Origin: Symbiodinium sp. CCMP2592
Lineage: Eukaryota > Sar > Dinophyceae > Suessiales > Symbiodiniaceae
Reading direction: 5' to 3'
Assembly: GCA_905221615.1 (NCBI GenBank)
Contig: CAJNDT010003112.1
Coordinates: 1,646,315-1,710,314 of the forward strand
DNA: 64,000 nucleotides
The notes below the pieces were generated by a model. It saw only the letters and a program-made list of their open reading frames with translations, ran no database searches and was not told where the DNA came from. The translations under genes were made by a program, and so were the position numbers. Position 1 is the stretch's first letter. Every line of letters starts with the position of its first letter. Of this stretch, positions 48,969 through 59,926 are shown in pieces.

Positions 48969-50570
48969 TTAATTACTACGTTATCTGTATACATACGTAT
49001 ATACATATAGACATATATACATATATACACTTACATCCATCCATCCATCCATCCATCCATCCATCCATCCTTCCATACGCACATGCATACATACATATGT
49101 AGAAATGTATATGAGGCTGTTCTAGTTGTTGCAATGGAGGAACGTAATTTAAGTTACCCTGCAGAGCGGGATATCTGATTCATAATTTGGGTTCCTCATG
49201 TAGAAAGAAAGCTTCAAAATTGTACTTCCGAAGCATGAACCCCGATGCTGGGCCGGACTCCCCATCAAGACTTGAGCTACCCGCAGGCGCACGACCGTCC
49301 GAAATGCAGGCAGAAGTTCTGGGTCTGTCACGTTGGTCAGTCCGACGTTCCCAGCCTGGATCACCCTTGCGAAGAAGATCTGCCCGTGGGCATCGTTGCT
49401 GAAGTAAGCCCTGATTCTGTTCATTGCTTTGGCATCCGCTTTGAGGGGAGCTGGCGGAGTGCTTTCTCGACATGCATCATCAAGCTCCTGCTTCATCTCT
49501 TTCAATGTCAGACACTGGCGGGCCGTTCCGCTGTCGAACTTGAGCTTGGACGGCAGTAGTTTGATCTTCTCTCCAGTCTCGAGGGCAACAGCAACTCCTC
49601 GGAATGCTTCCCGGAAGGGGGTAGCTTCAAGTGAATAAGTAGGTGGGTACTTCAGTAAAGGATGCCTTAAATAGTTCTGCCCGACGAACCTGTCGGTGTC
49701 GTTGGGAAATCTCCGTGCCAAATTCCATGCGGGGGCAATTTGCTCGGCACCCCAAACAATGTATGCAACAACCAACTCGATTCGTGATGTACTGCAGTTC
49801 ATTTACCGTTCCGTCCAAGTGTCTTGCCAACATCGTGGAAACCCTTTGCGAAACAAAGCCCTCAAACTTTTGTGATTTATGTCCTGCGACCATATCAGAG
49901 AAAGCTTCGACCCGTGTTCGCCTGACCCACGGCCACTTTGGCCCTGAAACCCCGAAAGTGCCGAAGGCATGGGCGCAAGGAGACCCGCTCAGTACAAGCT
50001 CCCGCTTAAAGGCTTATAGTGAACCCCAGAAAGTTGGAACATGGATTTAGGATGATTCATGCGGGGATTCCCTATACTTTGCTTTAAGGGCATGAGGCTA
50101 CTGATGTTCCAACTTTCTGGCTTCTACTGTAAAGTTGCAAGGACATGAAGTCTTCCTACAGAACTGAACTGACCCAGACTCGCAAACCCTGTATGCACTG
50201 TATCTTCCAGTCTGATTCAACCATGGCTCTGTCTTCGACGACCATGACAACTCTTGCCGCAGAACCATTCAGGGCTGGTCGTTTCTCGATGCCACTCAGC
50301 CTGTAAGTCTGCTCAAGTGCAATTATAGGAGGAAGATTTTCCACGGCGAGGGGGGCCATCGCGTTACGGTAGGCCTTACCTGCCAATGCTCCATACACCA
50401 GTCGCAAAACATCTTTCCAGCCAATAACCTATGTTGCTACATTCAACAAACATGAGCAAGACCAACAGCACTTGTATTGAGACGTGGCGAGTGCTGATAT
50501 CATCAACGACACTTGAACTCCGCCGACCATCAGAAGTCATCACAGGATACAGTCGTGCTAGCCAGCGCCA
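47644..50570 (-). CDS. Unrecognised multi-exon gene
   Basis: Exons in order: about 50415-50398, a short piece ending at GTAAGG; 50310-50180 ([37 protein letters not shown]); 49921-49807 ([41 protein letters not shown] donor); 49676-49158 ([80 protein letters not shown]), in phase with the previous exon; 48578-48449 ([43 protein letters not shown] then GTAAGG); uncertain pieces near 48.3-48.0 kb; and terminal 47850-47644 (after [52 protein letters not shown]). No family recognised. A family D hairpin and TA/CATC microsatellites are intronic. Confidence 0.75.
48829..49075. repeat. TA, GTAT and CATC microsatellites
   Basis: Several short-repeat blocks in an intron of the 47.6-50.5 kb gene. Confidence 0.9.
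50028..50120. repeat. Family D hairpin, copy 2
   Basis: Almost identical to copy 1 over AGAAAGTTGGAACATGGATT, GGGATTCCCTATACTTT and TGATGTTCCAACTTTCT. Intronic in the 47.6-50.5 kb gene. Confidence 0.85.
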
Positions 50571-50639
50571 CCACACTGATGGTCAACATTGCCGAACCTC
50601 AAACAGTAAAATACTCAAGCGATGACAAAAAAAGCGAGC

Positions 50640-51145
<506 letters not shown>

Positions 51146-51296
51146 TAGCACGCGCTTTGCGTGTATTTGACGCTGTGTTTTTTGGTGCATGCATGTCCGA
51201 AACACACGGCAGGGACGTCATTTCCGCATGCGCATGTCGTTGTGAGCCGAGCGCCCTGGATCGTGGGTTTTATCGGCTCAAGTGAAAGTCATGCCA

Positions 51297-51973
51297 TGAT
51301 GATGTCAAACATGCTCGCGATTAGCCCCCCCCCCCCCCCCCCCCCCCAGGTCAATGATGATGTTGATGAGTAAGATGATGTTGATGAGTATGATGATGAT
51401 GATGACTGTATTTTAGGTCGTTCTGGCGCTCGGGTCTGCATGGTCCTTCTTTAAAGAGATAAAAACGAATAACCACGGAAATGCTGTAAATACCAGTATA
51501 TCTAGGCCCTGAGTATGATGATGTTGATGAGTATGATGATATTGTCTATCACCGTGATGATGATGTTGATGGCGACAATGAATTTGACGGTTTTGAATGT
51601 TACTGTTATGATGATGATGTCAAACATGCTCGCGATTAGCCCCCCCCCACCCCCCCCCCCCAGGTCAATGATGATGTTGATGAGTAAGATGATGTTGATG
51701 AGTATGATGATGATGATGATGACTGTATTTTAGGTCGTTCTGGCGCTCGGGTCTGCATGGTCCTTCTTTAAAGAGATAAAAACGAATAACCACGGAAATG
51801 CTGTAAATACCAGTATATCTAGGCCCTGAGTATGATGATGTTGATGAGTATGATGATGATGATGACTGTATTTTAGGTCGTTCTGGCGCTCGGGTCTGCA
51901 TGGTCCTTCTTTAAAGAGATAAAAACGAATAACCACGGAAATGCTGTAAATACCAGTATATCTAGGCCCTGAA
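51297..51973. repeat. Block repeated three times
   Basis: A unit with GATGATGAC, TGTATTTTAGGTCGTTCTGG, CGGGTCTGCATGGTCCTTCT and AACCACGGAAATGCTGTAAA begins near 51358, 51671 and 51837; the first two also share the poly-C lead CGCGATTAGCCCCCCC. Confidence 0.9.
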
Positions 51974-52029
51974 ACCAAGTCGCAGATGTCCCAAAAGCAG
52001 GAAAAGCATGGCGTCAAATACACGCAAAA

Positions 52030-52054
52030 CGGGAAGTAGTAGTAGTAGTAGTAG

Positions 52055-52092
<38 letters not shown>

Positions 52093-52130
52093 TTAGCGGT
52101 AGTGATAGTAGTAGTAGTAGTAGTAGCAGT
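52030..52130. repeat. AGT/ACT palindrome and AGT tract
   Basis: AGTAGTAGTAGT turns into ACTACTACTACT near 52055, so the junction is self-complementary; then more TAG units. Confidence 0.9.
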
Positions 52131-52196
52131 AGGCGGCCCCCCCCCGACCAACTACCCCTTTTGCATACGTTGCTTTGGGGGCTGGGGGGGTGGGGT

Positions 52197-52402
52197 GGGG
52201 CTGATAACGTACAGGCAGCCTCGAACAGTTATGACCACCCAATTTCGAGTTTTCGCTGAAAGCCCTCGCAAAGGCAAAAGACAACGTAGCAAAGGGGGTG
52301 GGGGGCTGATAACGTACAGGCACTCAGTCTCGAACAGTTATGACCATCCAATTTCGAGTTTTCGCTGAAAGCCCTCGCAAAGGCAAAAGACAACGTATCA
52401 AA
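52197..52402. repeat. 103-bp tandem duplication
   Basis: GGGCTGATAACGTACAGGCA..., TCGAACAGTTATGACCA and GTTTTCGCTGAAAGCCCTCG each occur twice. Confidence 0.9.
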
Positions 52403-52865
52403 GTCCAGAGGTAGGCTTGGCGACTATATAAGATGGCTGACGTCACGAAAGTACTGCAAGTACTCAGTAAAATGGCTCTTCCGGAGATGTTGTTCGGTGT
52501 GTCGGCGTAGCAATGTCGTCATCATTCTGCCCGCCCCCCCCCCCCCCCACCCCCAAAAAGCAAGTCCAGAATCGGATGCTGGAGTTTGAAGACTCGCAGG
52601 TGAAGTTTGAGGCTTCGTAAGATGTTCCGCTGCAGCGCGCGCGGCGTTTGAGTCTCAAACTGCATTTGCCATTCAAAGCTCTAAGGCCCCGAATGTAATG
52701 TTTGGTTTAGGGACCGTATATCAAACAGGTCGAGGGCTGATGGTGAGTGTGGATTGAGCTGATCACTAGCCTCTTCGAGCAGCTAGCAGCTCCGGATCTT
52801 ACTTCCTGATGTTCGAGAAAACAACGACAGCAGCAAAGAGTGGTAATGCGGTTGTGATAACGACA
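52403..52865. other. Region without a clear gene
   Basis: Contains a poly-C run (52532-52548) and mixed sequence between a duplication and the stop of the 52.9 kb gene; probably its 3' flank. Confidence 0.5.
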
Positions 52866-52869
52866 GTGC

Positions 52870-54523
52870 CTAAAGAACTGACGCTATCACTAACACTGGC
52901 ATCGTGATGTCACTGCACACCGCAATGGTCTCTGACAATTGCCGGGTGAGCAGCCTGACTGCAGAAGGAGAGTGCCGCTTAGCCTTGATGTCCTGCTCGG
53001 CAACGATGAGAAAGATGCTATCCACAAGCGAGTCCAGCACGGGTTTGTCATGCATCAAAAACTGGATATGCCTCCGCAACATCTCGTCGGTGGCAGTGAC
53101 CTCCGGATTCAGCTTCTCGTTGCTGAAAGGCAGAAACTCAACAGGAAATCGTGCAATGCGCTGCCCCTCTTCGCTGTTGAATGGCTCGTCCACCATTCGA
53201 CTCAACTGCAACTTGTGCTCCAAAGGGCTTGGCAACAAGCTTGTTGCTTCCGTCTCTATTGAGTAAACAGGGGCACGCTGACGACAACTCACAACCTCGC
53301 CGTAGGTGCGAAGACCATAAGCCGAGCCGCAAAGGTCTACGTGGATCATTCTGATGGGAGGCCAAAAGGGGGGTTTAAGATTCTTGAGGTAGGGATTCTT
53401 TAACATGAACGCTACTATGGGAACCCTAATCCCTACTAAACCCCCATAGGCTAAAACCCCTTTTGGCCTCCTATGACATTCGTTTGTTGTCCAAGACGAA
53501 ACAACACCACCAATGCGGGACCATCGATTGGAATGCTCAAGTGCTCTGCTAAATGTCGAAAGCGCTCCAACTCAGCCGCTGGCATGCCCGCGGCGATGCC
53601 CAGCAACTGCTGTACTTTAAGCGGCATCGAGGCTACAGCTTCTTGTGATGTAGCGGTATTATACATGCTGGTCGTGAAGAGCTCTTGCGTGTCCGGATCT
53701 GCGCACGACAGGTGCACCTGCTCAAACACACTTCAAGACACAGAGGCCTGAACGATTAGACTAAGGTGCCTTTGGCCCATGCTTAAATGCCCGGGATTGG
53801 AACATCAAACTACGCTTGAGCAATGCTGAAACGATTGCACCACGTGGTCATGCTGATGCTGTCAATACTGCTGTAGGTGGGCTGGGCTAAGATAAGCAGG
53901 GTCTTAGCAACTCGGCCTCTTCGAGTGGACTACAATCGAAAACGCCGTTGACAGCAAAGAAGTTCCTCACTGGCACACCTATGGTTGGGATAGGATTAAA
54001 AATCTACATTTTATTCCTTATTGGGTTTAAGCACCCATTAAAATGTAAAATGTGACCCAACTATGACAAAGACACCGTCGTGGACCAGGAGGATTCCGCA
54101 CTCAGCTGTCTTTTGGCAGACCCGAAGAAGCTGTGCCACGATTGTTTGGCAGCGGCAACATCTCTCCAACATCCAGAATCTGTCCAGTATCACTTCTGGT
54201 GGAAAGACGTCACATGCGCTGTCAAAGGCAGTGTCAGGACTTGCTGGCCCCGGGTCTCGCCGCAGAATGCGGTATCCATGCGGCACCTTCTGATATACCG
54301 GATGGGTGACCTTGGATGCAGCCAGCTTCCACGACACCTCTGCCGCAAGGGCTCGTATTTCCATGGATGGAGGCATGGCTAGTGCAGGGTTACGGGTTTG
54401 AGTCGTGTGCGGATTTGGGATCTGGCTTGTGTCATGGTCTCGGCAAGTGCATGACGCCCTGGGTGAAAACGTAACCGAACATATGGTGACACAGCTCGAG
54501 CGCCGGCCGGTTGAAAATGGCAA
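52870..54523 (-). CDS. Unrecognised multi-exon gene with hairpin introns
   Basis: Exons: about 54500-54430 (VSPYVRLRFHPGRHALAETM), 54381-54075 (MPPSMEIRALAAEVSWKLAA, YQKVPHGYRILRRDPGPASP, PEVILDRFWMLERCCRCQTI, VAQLLRVCQKTAECGILLVH), 53982 to about 53900 (VPVRNFFAVNGVFDCSPLEE), 53722 to about 53480 (PDTQELFTTSMYNTATSQEA, MPAAELERFRHLAEHLSIPI), and 53363-52870 (HVDLCGSAYGLRTYGEVVSC, LQLSRMVDEPFNSEEGQRIA, FVPVEFLP-like sequence, DEMLRRHIQFLMHDKPVLDS, then a stop). The exon 2 to 3 join uses GT after CCACGACG and AG in CCATAG. The exon 4 to 5 intron is a hairpin (53359-53475); in phase, it needs GA after ACAAAC as donor. Family not recognised. Confidence 0.7.
53359..53475. repeat. Hairpin forming most of an intron
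   Basis: GGAGGCCAAAAGGGG ... CCCCTTTTGGCCTCC between two exons of the 52.9-54.5 kb gene. Confidence 0.85.
53741..53785. repeat. Family F element, left half
   Basis: AGAGGCCTGAACGATTAGAC then AAGGTGCCTTTGGCCCAT; lies just upstream of the 53722 acceptor. Confidence 0.55.
54004..54069. repeat. Family P element, copy 2, intronic
   Basis: TTCCTTATTGGGTTTAAGCA ... CCCAACTATGACAAAG. Part of the intron between exons 2 and 3 of the 52.9-54.5 kb gene. Confidence 0.75.
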
Positions 54524-54571
54524 CTGGTCGGAGCCCTAACAGTAACGTAGGTAGTTGTTGAGGCTTCTATA

Positions 54572-55093
54572 TTGCATAGTGTGGGGTCTACACTACTCAA
54601 GTATAGCTGTGAGGCACAGTCACAACTAGAGCTCTTCAGAGCTTTCAAGATTCAGTGCCGAGCGCCCAGAGATTCCAAAACACCTTTTTCAAAAACCTTG
54701 CAGCATAATCTCGAGTGTGATTCGAGGTATGTTCCTAAACGACAGGGCTTCGGGAGGCTCCTGCCTGTTCGGACACCCAACACTCGGAACTCTCGAACTC
54801 TAGACGCCCCAAAGTCGGTGAGTGAAGTCCTCCCTATGCATACAACCCTTTAATAAACATAAATACCCACATCCTCAAGTTAGGGGACCCAAACAGAGTA
54901 CCCTACATAGTAGGATCCTTATTATAAGGACCCCCAAGGTACCCCTAATTTTCGGAAACTCCCACATCTTCAGGCTTCGCGCCTTGGCTCTCCCCACCAA
55001 GAAAGAGTATCGGTGGTGGACCACCCTTGAGGGTGCCTTTGGCTCCTGGAAGATCGCAGGCTTTCGGATTCCGGGTCGCATAGGGCCTCTTTA
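54572..55093 (+). CDS. Plus-strand gene, two coding parts
   Basis: First part 54572 to about 54770 reads YSCEAQSQLELFRAFKIQCR and RDSKTPFSKTLQHNLECDSR. Second part 54973-55093, after CACATCTTCAG, reads LRALALPTKKEYRWWTTLEG and AFGSWKIAGFRIPGRIGPL, then TAA. The acceptor follows directly on the family H hairpin (54881-54965), so the hairpin is at the intron end. Divergent from the minus-strand gene at 52.9-54.5 kb. Not recognised. Confidence 0.55.
54881..54965. repeat. Family H element, copy 5
   Basis: Right arm CTAATTTTCGGAAACTCCCA intact, left arm decayed; followed within 10 nt by the acceptor of the 54973 exon. Confidence 0.75.
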
Positions 55094-55201
55094 AGAGTCT
55101 TATAAGGCTCAGTAATGAGTAATTTAAAATTTTACATAATGATGGTTTTAATAACATAGATGATAATCAGTATTTTTTGATGGTGTCTTGAGATCAGGGT
55201 T

Positions 55202-56000
55202 TCAGGTTTCCGTGGCCCGGGGTCCATAATGGAGAGCTTCTAATAGAAGAGTCCTGGCGTGTTGTGGAAGGGGGGGTTGTATGTCAATGTGCGGATGCAT
55301 ATCTAAGCCTTCCACAGGACAGTTCTGACGTCTCTGCCGTTCGGGGTTGAATAAGTAAAGCAGGTCGGGGCTGACTGGGTTTGGTGTTAAGACTTTTACA
55401 GCTTCACTTCTCAATCCGTGGGCCATTGACAGATCAATGGAATAGAGGTTGCGGGTGCAGGGCTGTGGCTGTGGGTCGGGCGTAAGTTGCTTGTCAGCAT
55501 TTGGTTGGGGCTTTCATGCAGGGCCCATAACGAATCCCTAAGCAAAAGTGACAACACAGGCCACGCTCCCCCATCCTCTTTGGAAAACGGCTCTGAAGCA
55601 ACGAACAAGTCGAATCTCCAAACCCGATACCCAAAAAAGCGCCGGCCAAGCTCCTCCATTTGGGTGGTTGTCAAAATTAGGGTCCCTTTTGGGGTCCCTA
55701 ATATAATACGGCACCTATTATTTAGGGTACCCAAAAAGGGACCATAATTTTGACAACCACCCATTTGGGCCGCCATAAGACTTAAGACTCGGAGCCCTCA
55801 ACGGTACAAAACAGCCACATGGCCAGACCCTACCCTAGTACAGCGGCCTTAAAAGCAAGAAAAGGGCTTAGGGGCACCTTGCACTATGAGTCTCAGCATC
55901 CTTTTCTGAGCTTAACTAACTATGTTCTACGATCCTCTGGGGGTCCTTATCGTCAACAAAGCACAGTGTACCGCCACACATTGTACTCAGCATTACGGCT
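55202..56000 (-). CDS. Unrecognised gene, three exons
   Basis: Exon 56000-55931 (AVMLSTMCGGTLCFVDDKDP, QRI, GTAGAA donor), 55650 to about 55490 (ELGRRFFGYRVWRFDLFVAS, SKEDGGAWPVLSLLLRDSLW), and about 55426-55202 (MAHGLRSEAVKVLTPNPVSP, LLYLFNPERQRRQNCPVEGL, TLLLEALHYGPRATET, TGA). A further upstream exon is likely at 56255-56185 (EGEQDFFPRRNFGAVCLPPG) after TTGTTTGAG. The family A hairpin at 55662-55762 ends a few bases before the second exon. No family recognised. Confidence 0.65.
55662..55762. repeat. Family A element, copy 6
   Basis: Near-perfect arms GGGTGGTTGTCAAAATTA / TAATTTTGACAACCACCC. The 4 nt outside each arm are ATTT, a possible target duplication. Confidence 0.85.
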
Positions 56001-56029
56001 CTAACCCTGAAGCCCTCATGCACATATCT

Positions 56030-56172
56030 GAATCACTGAAACCCTCAACCGTAATCCTAAAGCCCTAAACTTAAAGCCCTAGAGCACCCTAAACCCTAAA
56101 ACCCTAAACCCTAAATCCTAAAGCCCTAAACCCTAAACCCCTAAAGCCCCACAGCCTAAACCCTAAATCCGA
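56030..56172. repeat. CCCTAAA-type tract
   Basis: Units interrupted by AAAGC; intron of the 55.2-56.3 kb gene. Confidence 0.9.
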
Positions 56173-56184
56173 CTGCGAGAGAAA

Positions 56185-56255
56185 CGGTGGCCTGGGGGGA
56201 GGCACACCGCCCCGAAGTTCCGGCGAGGGAAGAAGTCCTGCTCCCCCTCCAGAAC
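56185..56255 (-). CDS. Exon, unrecognised
   Basis: Acceptor GTTTGAG, then VLEGEQDFFPRRNFGAVCLP and PGHRFSR. The 3' edge is uncertain; probably upstream part of the 55.2-56.0 kb gene. Confidence 0.55.
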
Positions 56256-56767
56256 CTCAAACAAAACCGGCTAATGAAAGGCTGCTTCTACGGGTTTTTG
56301 TGCGAAAGGGCTTTGGATTATACTCGTTTCGTATGATGGCGGCTTTATGTTGACTTTGGAAGGTTACAGACGGATTTAAGACGGCGTTGACAGGGGCTTA
56401 TGAGGACTCCCCCCGTTAGGGCCCAGACATAAACTACATGACATGGACCAGCTGGGCAATATCGAAGAGATCATGAGACTACTATGAGACTCGTGCAGGA
56501 AAGAAAACCGGGCTTTGTCCACACTTGGGCTCGCGTCTAGCAGCTAGCATCTAGCTTTCCCCTTGCCGTACTTGCAGATTTCGACCGACCGAGAGTAAGC
56601 TGATTTTCCTGAAAGCTTATGAACGAGGTTTGCCCTAAATCCGGAACTGAAAGGATATCCCAAAACAGCTTCACCTAGCTTTGCAGATCCCCCATCTAAC
56701 ACACACCCAAAAGCTGAAAAGCGGTGAACTCCTAAGCTCCAAACTCCTACCTTAAACCCCTAACCTC

Positions 56768-56830
56768 AGGCCCTAAAGTAGTTCCTTTTTGGGTTCAGAT
56801 TTAGAACCCTATCAGGTACTCCCAAAAAAA
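56768..56830. repeat. Family C element, right-truncated
   Basis: Left arm GGCCCTAAAGTAGTTCCTTT kept; the right arm stops at CCCAAAAAAACC. Confidence 0.65.
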
Positions 56831-56881
56831 CCCCAACCTCCCCTCACCGTAGCCTCCCAAACTCTTAAGCACCTAATAGGG

Positions 56882-57005
56882 CCCCAAAAAGCACATAAGC
56901 AAAAATTAGGACAGGGATATCACATATAAACCCCCTTTAGAAGGAAGGCCTATAAGGTAGGGATATCCCCGTAAAATGCTTAAGCTTATGTGCTTTTTGG
57001 GTCCC
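56882..57005. repeat. Family L hairpin, copy 2 (inverted)
   Basis: GGCCCCAAAAAGCACATAAG ... TTATGTGCTTTTTGGGTCCC, inner GGCCTATAAGGTAGGGATAT. Confidence 0.85.
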
Positions 57006-57027
57006 TAACCTAAACCTCCAGCTTTTG

Positions 57028-57109
57028 CAGATCCGGAGGGCGGAGAGCTCGGCGCAGCCCCCCCAAAGCAGCTCCCCGATGCGGGGTACTGGCCGGTGCA
57101 CCCGGAGTC
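57028..57109 (+). CDS. Candidate plus-strand exon
   Basis: After CCAGCTTTTGCAG the frame reads DPEGGELGAAPPKQLPDAGY and WPVHPESCG. A family L hairpin lies just before it. The minus strand is less convincing but open. Confidence 0.45.
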
Positions 57110-57452
57110 TTGCGGGTGTTTTTTGTTTTAGGGGCCTATTTTCCGTCTGCCTGAGAGTCTATGGAGTTTTGGGGTTTAGGGTTTAAGATTTGCCTAGAGC
57201 AACCAAGGGAATTACCACCCAATTTCTTTTGGGGGGCCATATCCCCATTCTGAAGGTTGATTGGTTACTCTGGGTAGCCTTCAAGAATTTTAGGGGATAA
57301 CTGGGGCTCCCGGATTTTTTGGGTTGAGGCTTCACGGTATATTGTACGGTTAAGGGATTATGATATGTAACGTTCAAGGTTGAAGTGGCCTTCGGATTTG
57401 GGCGCAGGGTCTCTAAGGGTTGCTATAATGGATCAACAAGGGTACTATATGA

Positions 57453-57510
57453 TGTAGGGCCCTTAATAATTAGAATAGGGTTTGGGGCCCATGATACCAT
57501 AAATATGAAA
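57453..57510. repeat. Family F element, left half
   Basis: TAGGGCCCTTAATAATTAGA then ATAGGGTTTGGGGCCCATGA. Confidence 0.7.
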
Positions 57511-57680
57511 GGGATGTTGAGAACTCAGTTGTTGGGGATTGGGTGGGGGATATGAATATTCAACAGCTGAAGCCTTATGAGTTGAAAGGACAAACGGCCT
57601 AAGGCAAACCCATGTTCACATCCGTTTTTTGCTCGGAGACAGAGCTCTGGGTGTAAAGTTGTGGCTCAGGGTGTTGATGA

Positions 57681-57795
57681 AAGCTATACCTTAAACTACC
57701 AAACCCTACCTTGTTGTAGGTTCTTATTATCAACCCTAATATGGAAACTATAGGGACCCTACAAAAGAAGTAGGTTTTGGGAGGTTAAGGTACAA
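57681..57795. repeat. Single hairpin element
   Basis: TACCTTAAACTACCAAACCC ... GGTTTTGGGAGGTTAAGGTA. Confidence 0.75.
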
Positions 57796-57895
57796 AGGTT
57801 CATAGGGGGTGAAGGGTGTCTGGAGGTTTTCTGGTTTACTGGGCCTACAGGTTTCCGGCTCAGGGTGAAACTTGCGCGGATTGAGACGAGGGTTT

Positions 57896-58007
57896 ACTTA
57901 AAGGATCATGGGACTTAGTAACTAGGTTTATAATTAGGGTAACTATACTTATAACCCCAATTAAGGTACTTATAACCTTACTTACTAAGTCCCATGATTC
58001 TCCAAGA
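57896..58007. repeat. Family I hairpin, copy 5
   Basis: CTTAAAGGATCATGGGACTT ... ACTAAGTCCCATGATTCTCC. Confidence 0.85.
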
Positions 58008-58047
58008 AGGCTTTAGGATGGGGCTCAGGGCCTTGGTCCCCTAAACG

Positions 58048-58222
58048 GTCCTAGGTACTGATATGGCGGACATTTTCCAAATCATAATAATAATATAGCC
58101 CATTATAGGGTAGGGGCCATTAAGGGTCCCTCCTCTTCCCCCCCTTGAAATAACCGATAAGATTCCTAATATAGAAGATCTACATTCGACTATATAGGTA
58201 CTTTGGACCCTTTGGATCATAA
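58048..58222. repeat. Family J element, copy 3, with a nested insert
   Basis: GGTACTGATATGGCGG ... GGTACTTTGGACCCTTTGGA, interrupted by a family K fragment. Confidence 0.75.
58094..58145. repeat. Family K right half, nested in family J
   Basis: AGCCCATTATAGGGTAGGGG and CCATTAAGGGTCCCTCCTCT match 11897-11940. Confidence 0.75.
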
Positions 58223-58640
58223 TACAGTATAAGCCTGCGGGCGCTAGAAGCGGAGTGGCAAAGTATCAAGTAGGCCACGGGTTTATCGCTGTGAAGCATG
58301 GCGAAGAATCATTCTGAAGAATTCTATTACTCTAAGAATATGTGAAGTCTGACCCCTGTTCAATTTAAGGGTTGAGGGGTTCAGCTTAGTGTGAGTGCTC
58401 CATGCTATTGAAGGGTCATTTCGGGGTCCTGGCTAAGCCCAACAAAACCCAAACTGTACGCCCTAAAGCACTCTGCTCCTTTTTCCTCACGGCCCTACTG
58501 GAATGGCCAGAGAGAGTCCAAGAATTGGCTGAACCGTCTTGCCGAGCCGCCGACAAGCCTCAGCAAAGACCCTAAAACGGATTAGGGTTAAAGGTTTAGG
58601 ATTTAGAGTTTAAGGTTTTGGGTTTTGGACAGTAAATAAC

Positions 58641-58713
58641 TCTTTATATACGTCCTTAAATAGGTATAGGTTATTTTAAATAACCTATACCTATTTAAGG
58701 ACGTATATAAAGA
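58641..58713. repeat. Perfect 73-nt palindrome
   Basis: 36-nt arms with a single central base at 58677; each arm runs TCTTTATATACGTCC...GGTTATTT with no mismatch. Confidence 0.9.
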
Positions 58714-58784
58714 ACTCATAAGAAGGAGCCCAATCAAGGTAATTAGGGTATTCGAGGTGGAGCTGGGCCTTGCAGGTGGTTCAG

Positions 58785-58908
58785 GGTTTACTTAAAGGAT
58801 CATGGGACTTAGTAACTAGGGTTATAATTAGGGTAACTATACTTATAAACCCAATTAAGGTACTTATAACCTTACTTACTAAGTCCCATGATCCTCCAAG
58901 TAGGGCAT
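58785..58908. repeat. Family I hairpin, copy 6
   Basis: Almost identical to copy 5, 780 bp away. Confidence 0.85.
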
Positions 58909-58929
58909 CTTCGGATTTAGGTCTGATGC

Positions 58930-59037
58930 AGGGGCCTTGATCAATTTGTATTGGGGTTGCGGGGGTTGTGGGGCCGCTGTACGTAACTATAATGAGGAGC
59001 CCACAAAATAGTATCGGTAAGTATTCAGGCCTCTGTA
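58930..59037. repeat. Family F element
   Basis: CAGGGGCCTTGATCAATTTG ... CGGTAAGTATTCAGGCCTCT. Confidence 0.7.
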
Positions 59038-59334
59038 AACCCCTAAACCCTATTGAAACATAGGGGTCTACAGTTGTTTGAAGATTTGGTGTTATGGTTG
59101 AACCTACGACACGGACTTTCGATGCCCCACTTGCCCACAACTTGCACCAGATCTCGGCTTCTAGGTTTTGGGTTTAGGGCTGAGGGTTTAGGGTGGTTTT
59201 AGGCTGTCGAAAGCTTGGGGGACCGTAGTCTAGCACTTGTTGACATATGGTCCATATGGTGTCTGGGCTCTTGGGCTTCAGCAGGGCTTTTGGCTCTTTT
59301 GGTGTCAAGGAGTAGGGCTTCAGGGTTTTTTAGA

Positions 59335-59610
59335 TAAGACCACGGGTTAGAACGCTACTAATGACCTCGGTCAGTGCAACAGACTGAGGGGATACCCTGA
59401 ACCCTCGGACTGATTGCAAACTGAGTCTGGAAGTGGGGGGAACCTGCGGTGAGGCTTCGCACCGCCAGTAAAACCCTAAAGCCCTAAAGTTGCGTCCGGA
59501 TTGCTTTTTGTCCTTCCAATTCACCTCCGCCTGGGTCGCAGATGTGGGGTCTTGCAACTGGAACCCTCGGGACCCTCGATCTACACAAAACCCTCTGCCT
59601 GTATTCCCCA
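59335..59610 (-). CDS. Candidate exons downstream of petJ
   Basis: 59605-59495 reads GFQLQDPTSATQAEVNWKDK and KQSGRN; 59465-59335 reads RLSLQSVRGFRVSPQSVALT and EVISSVLTRGLI, then a stop. Splice sites not fixed. A plus frame (PVFPKTCLVVEIQLQTTFSG) overlaps the first. Confidence 0.4.
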
Positions 59611-59926
59611 AAACCTGCCTTGTTGTGGAGATCCAACTACAGACGACTTTCAGCGGGCTTTACAAGTACCTTACAGCCTTTTCATGTGAAATCACAACCG
59701 CCCTGCCCCCCAAACTCCAGTAAAGAAACCCCAAGCCGCGGAGAAGCCGAGAGAACACCCAAGCTGCTTCAAGCGAGCCCTACATCTTAGAGAGTGTAGG
59801 GTTTATGCGGTTTAGGAAAGGAAGGTTGGTTTATCGGGTTTATAGGGTTTGAATAGTGTGGGCTTGTAGGGCTACAGTGTCTACAGGGTTCAGATCATGG
59901 TGGTGGCGTGTAGGATTGTAGGGTTT

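Larger units (their letters stand above)
57110..59330. other. Region of hairpins with no recognised gene
   Basis: Holds two family I copies, a J/K nest, two family F copies, a further hairpin and the perfect palindrome. I see no exon I can support. Confidence 0.5.

Noticed and set aside
49801-49815. A 15-nt micro-intron GTAAATGAACTGCAG
   Set aside because: Its removal does not reconcile the two reading frames; a 130-nt intron from the same donor to 49677 does.
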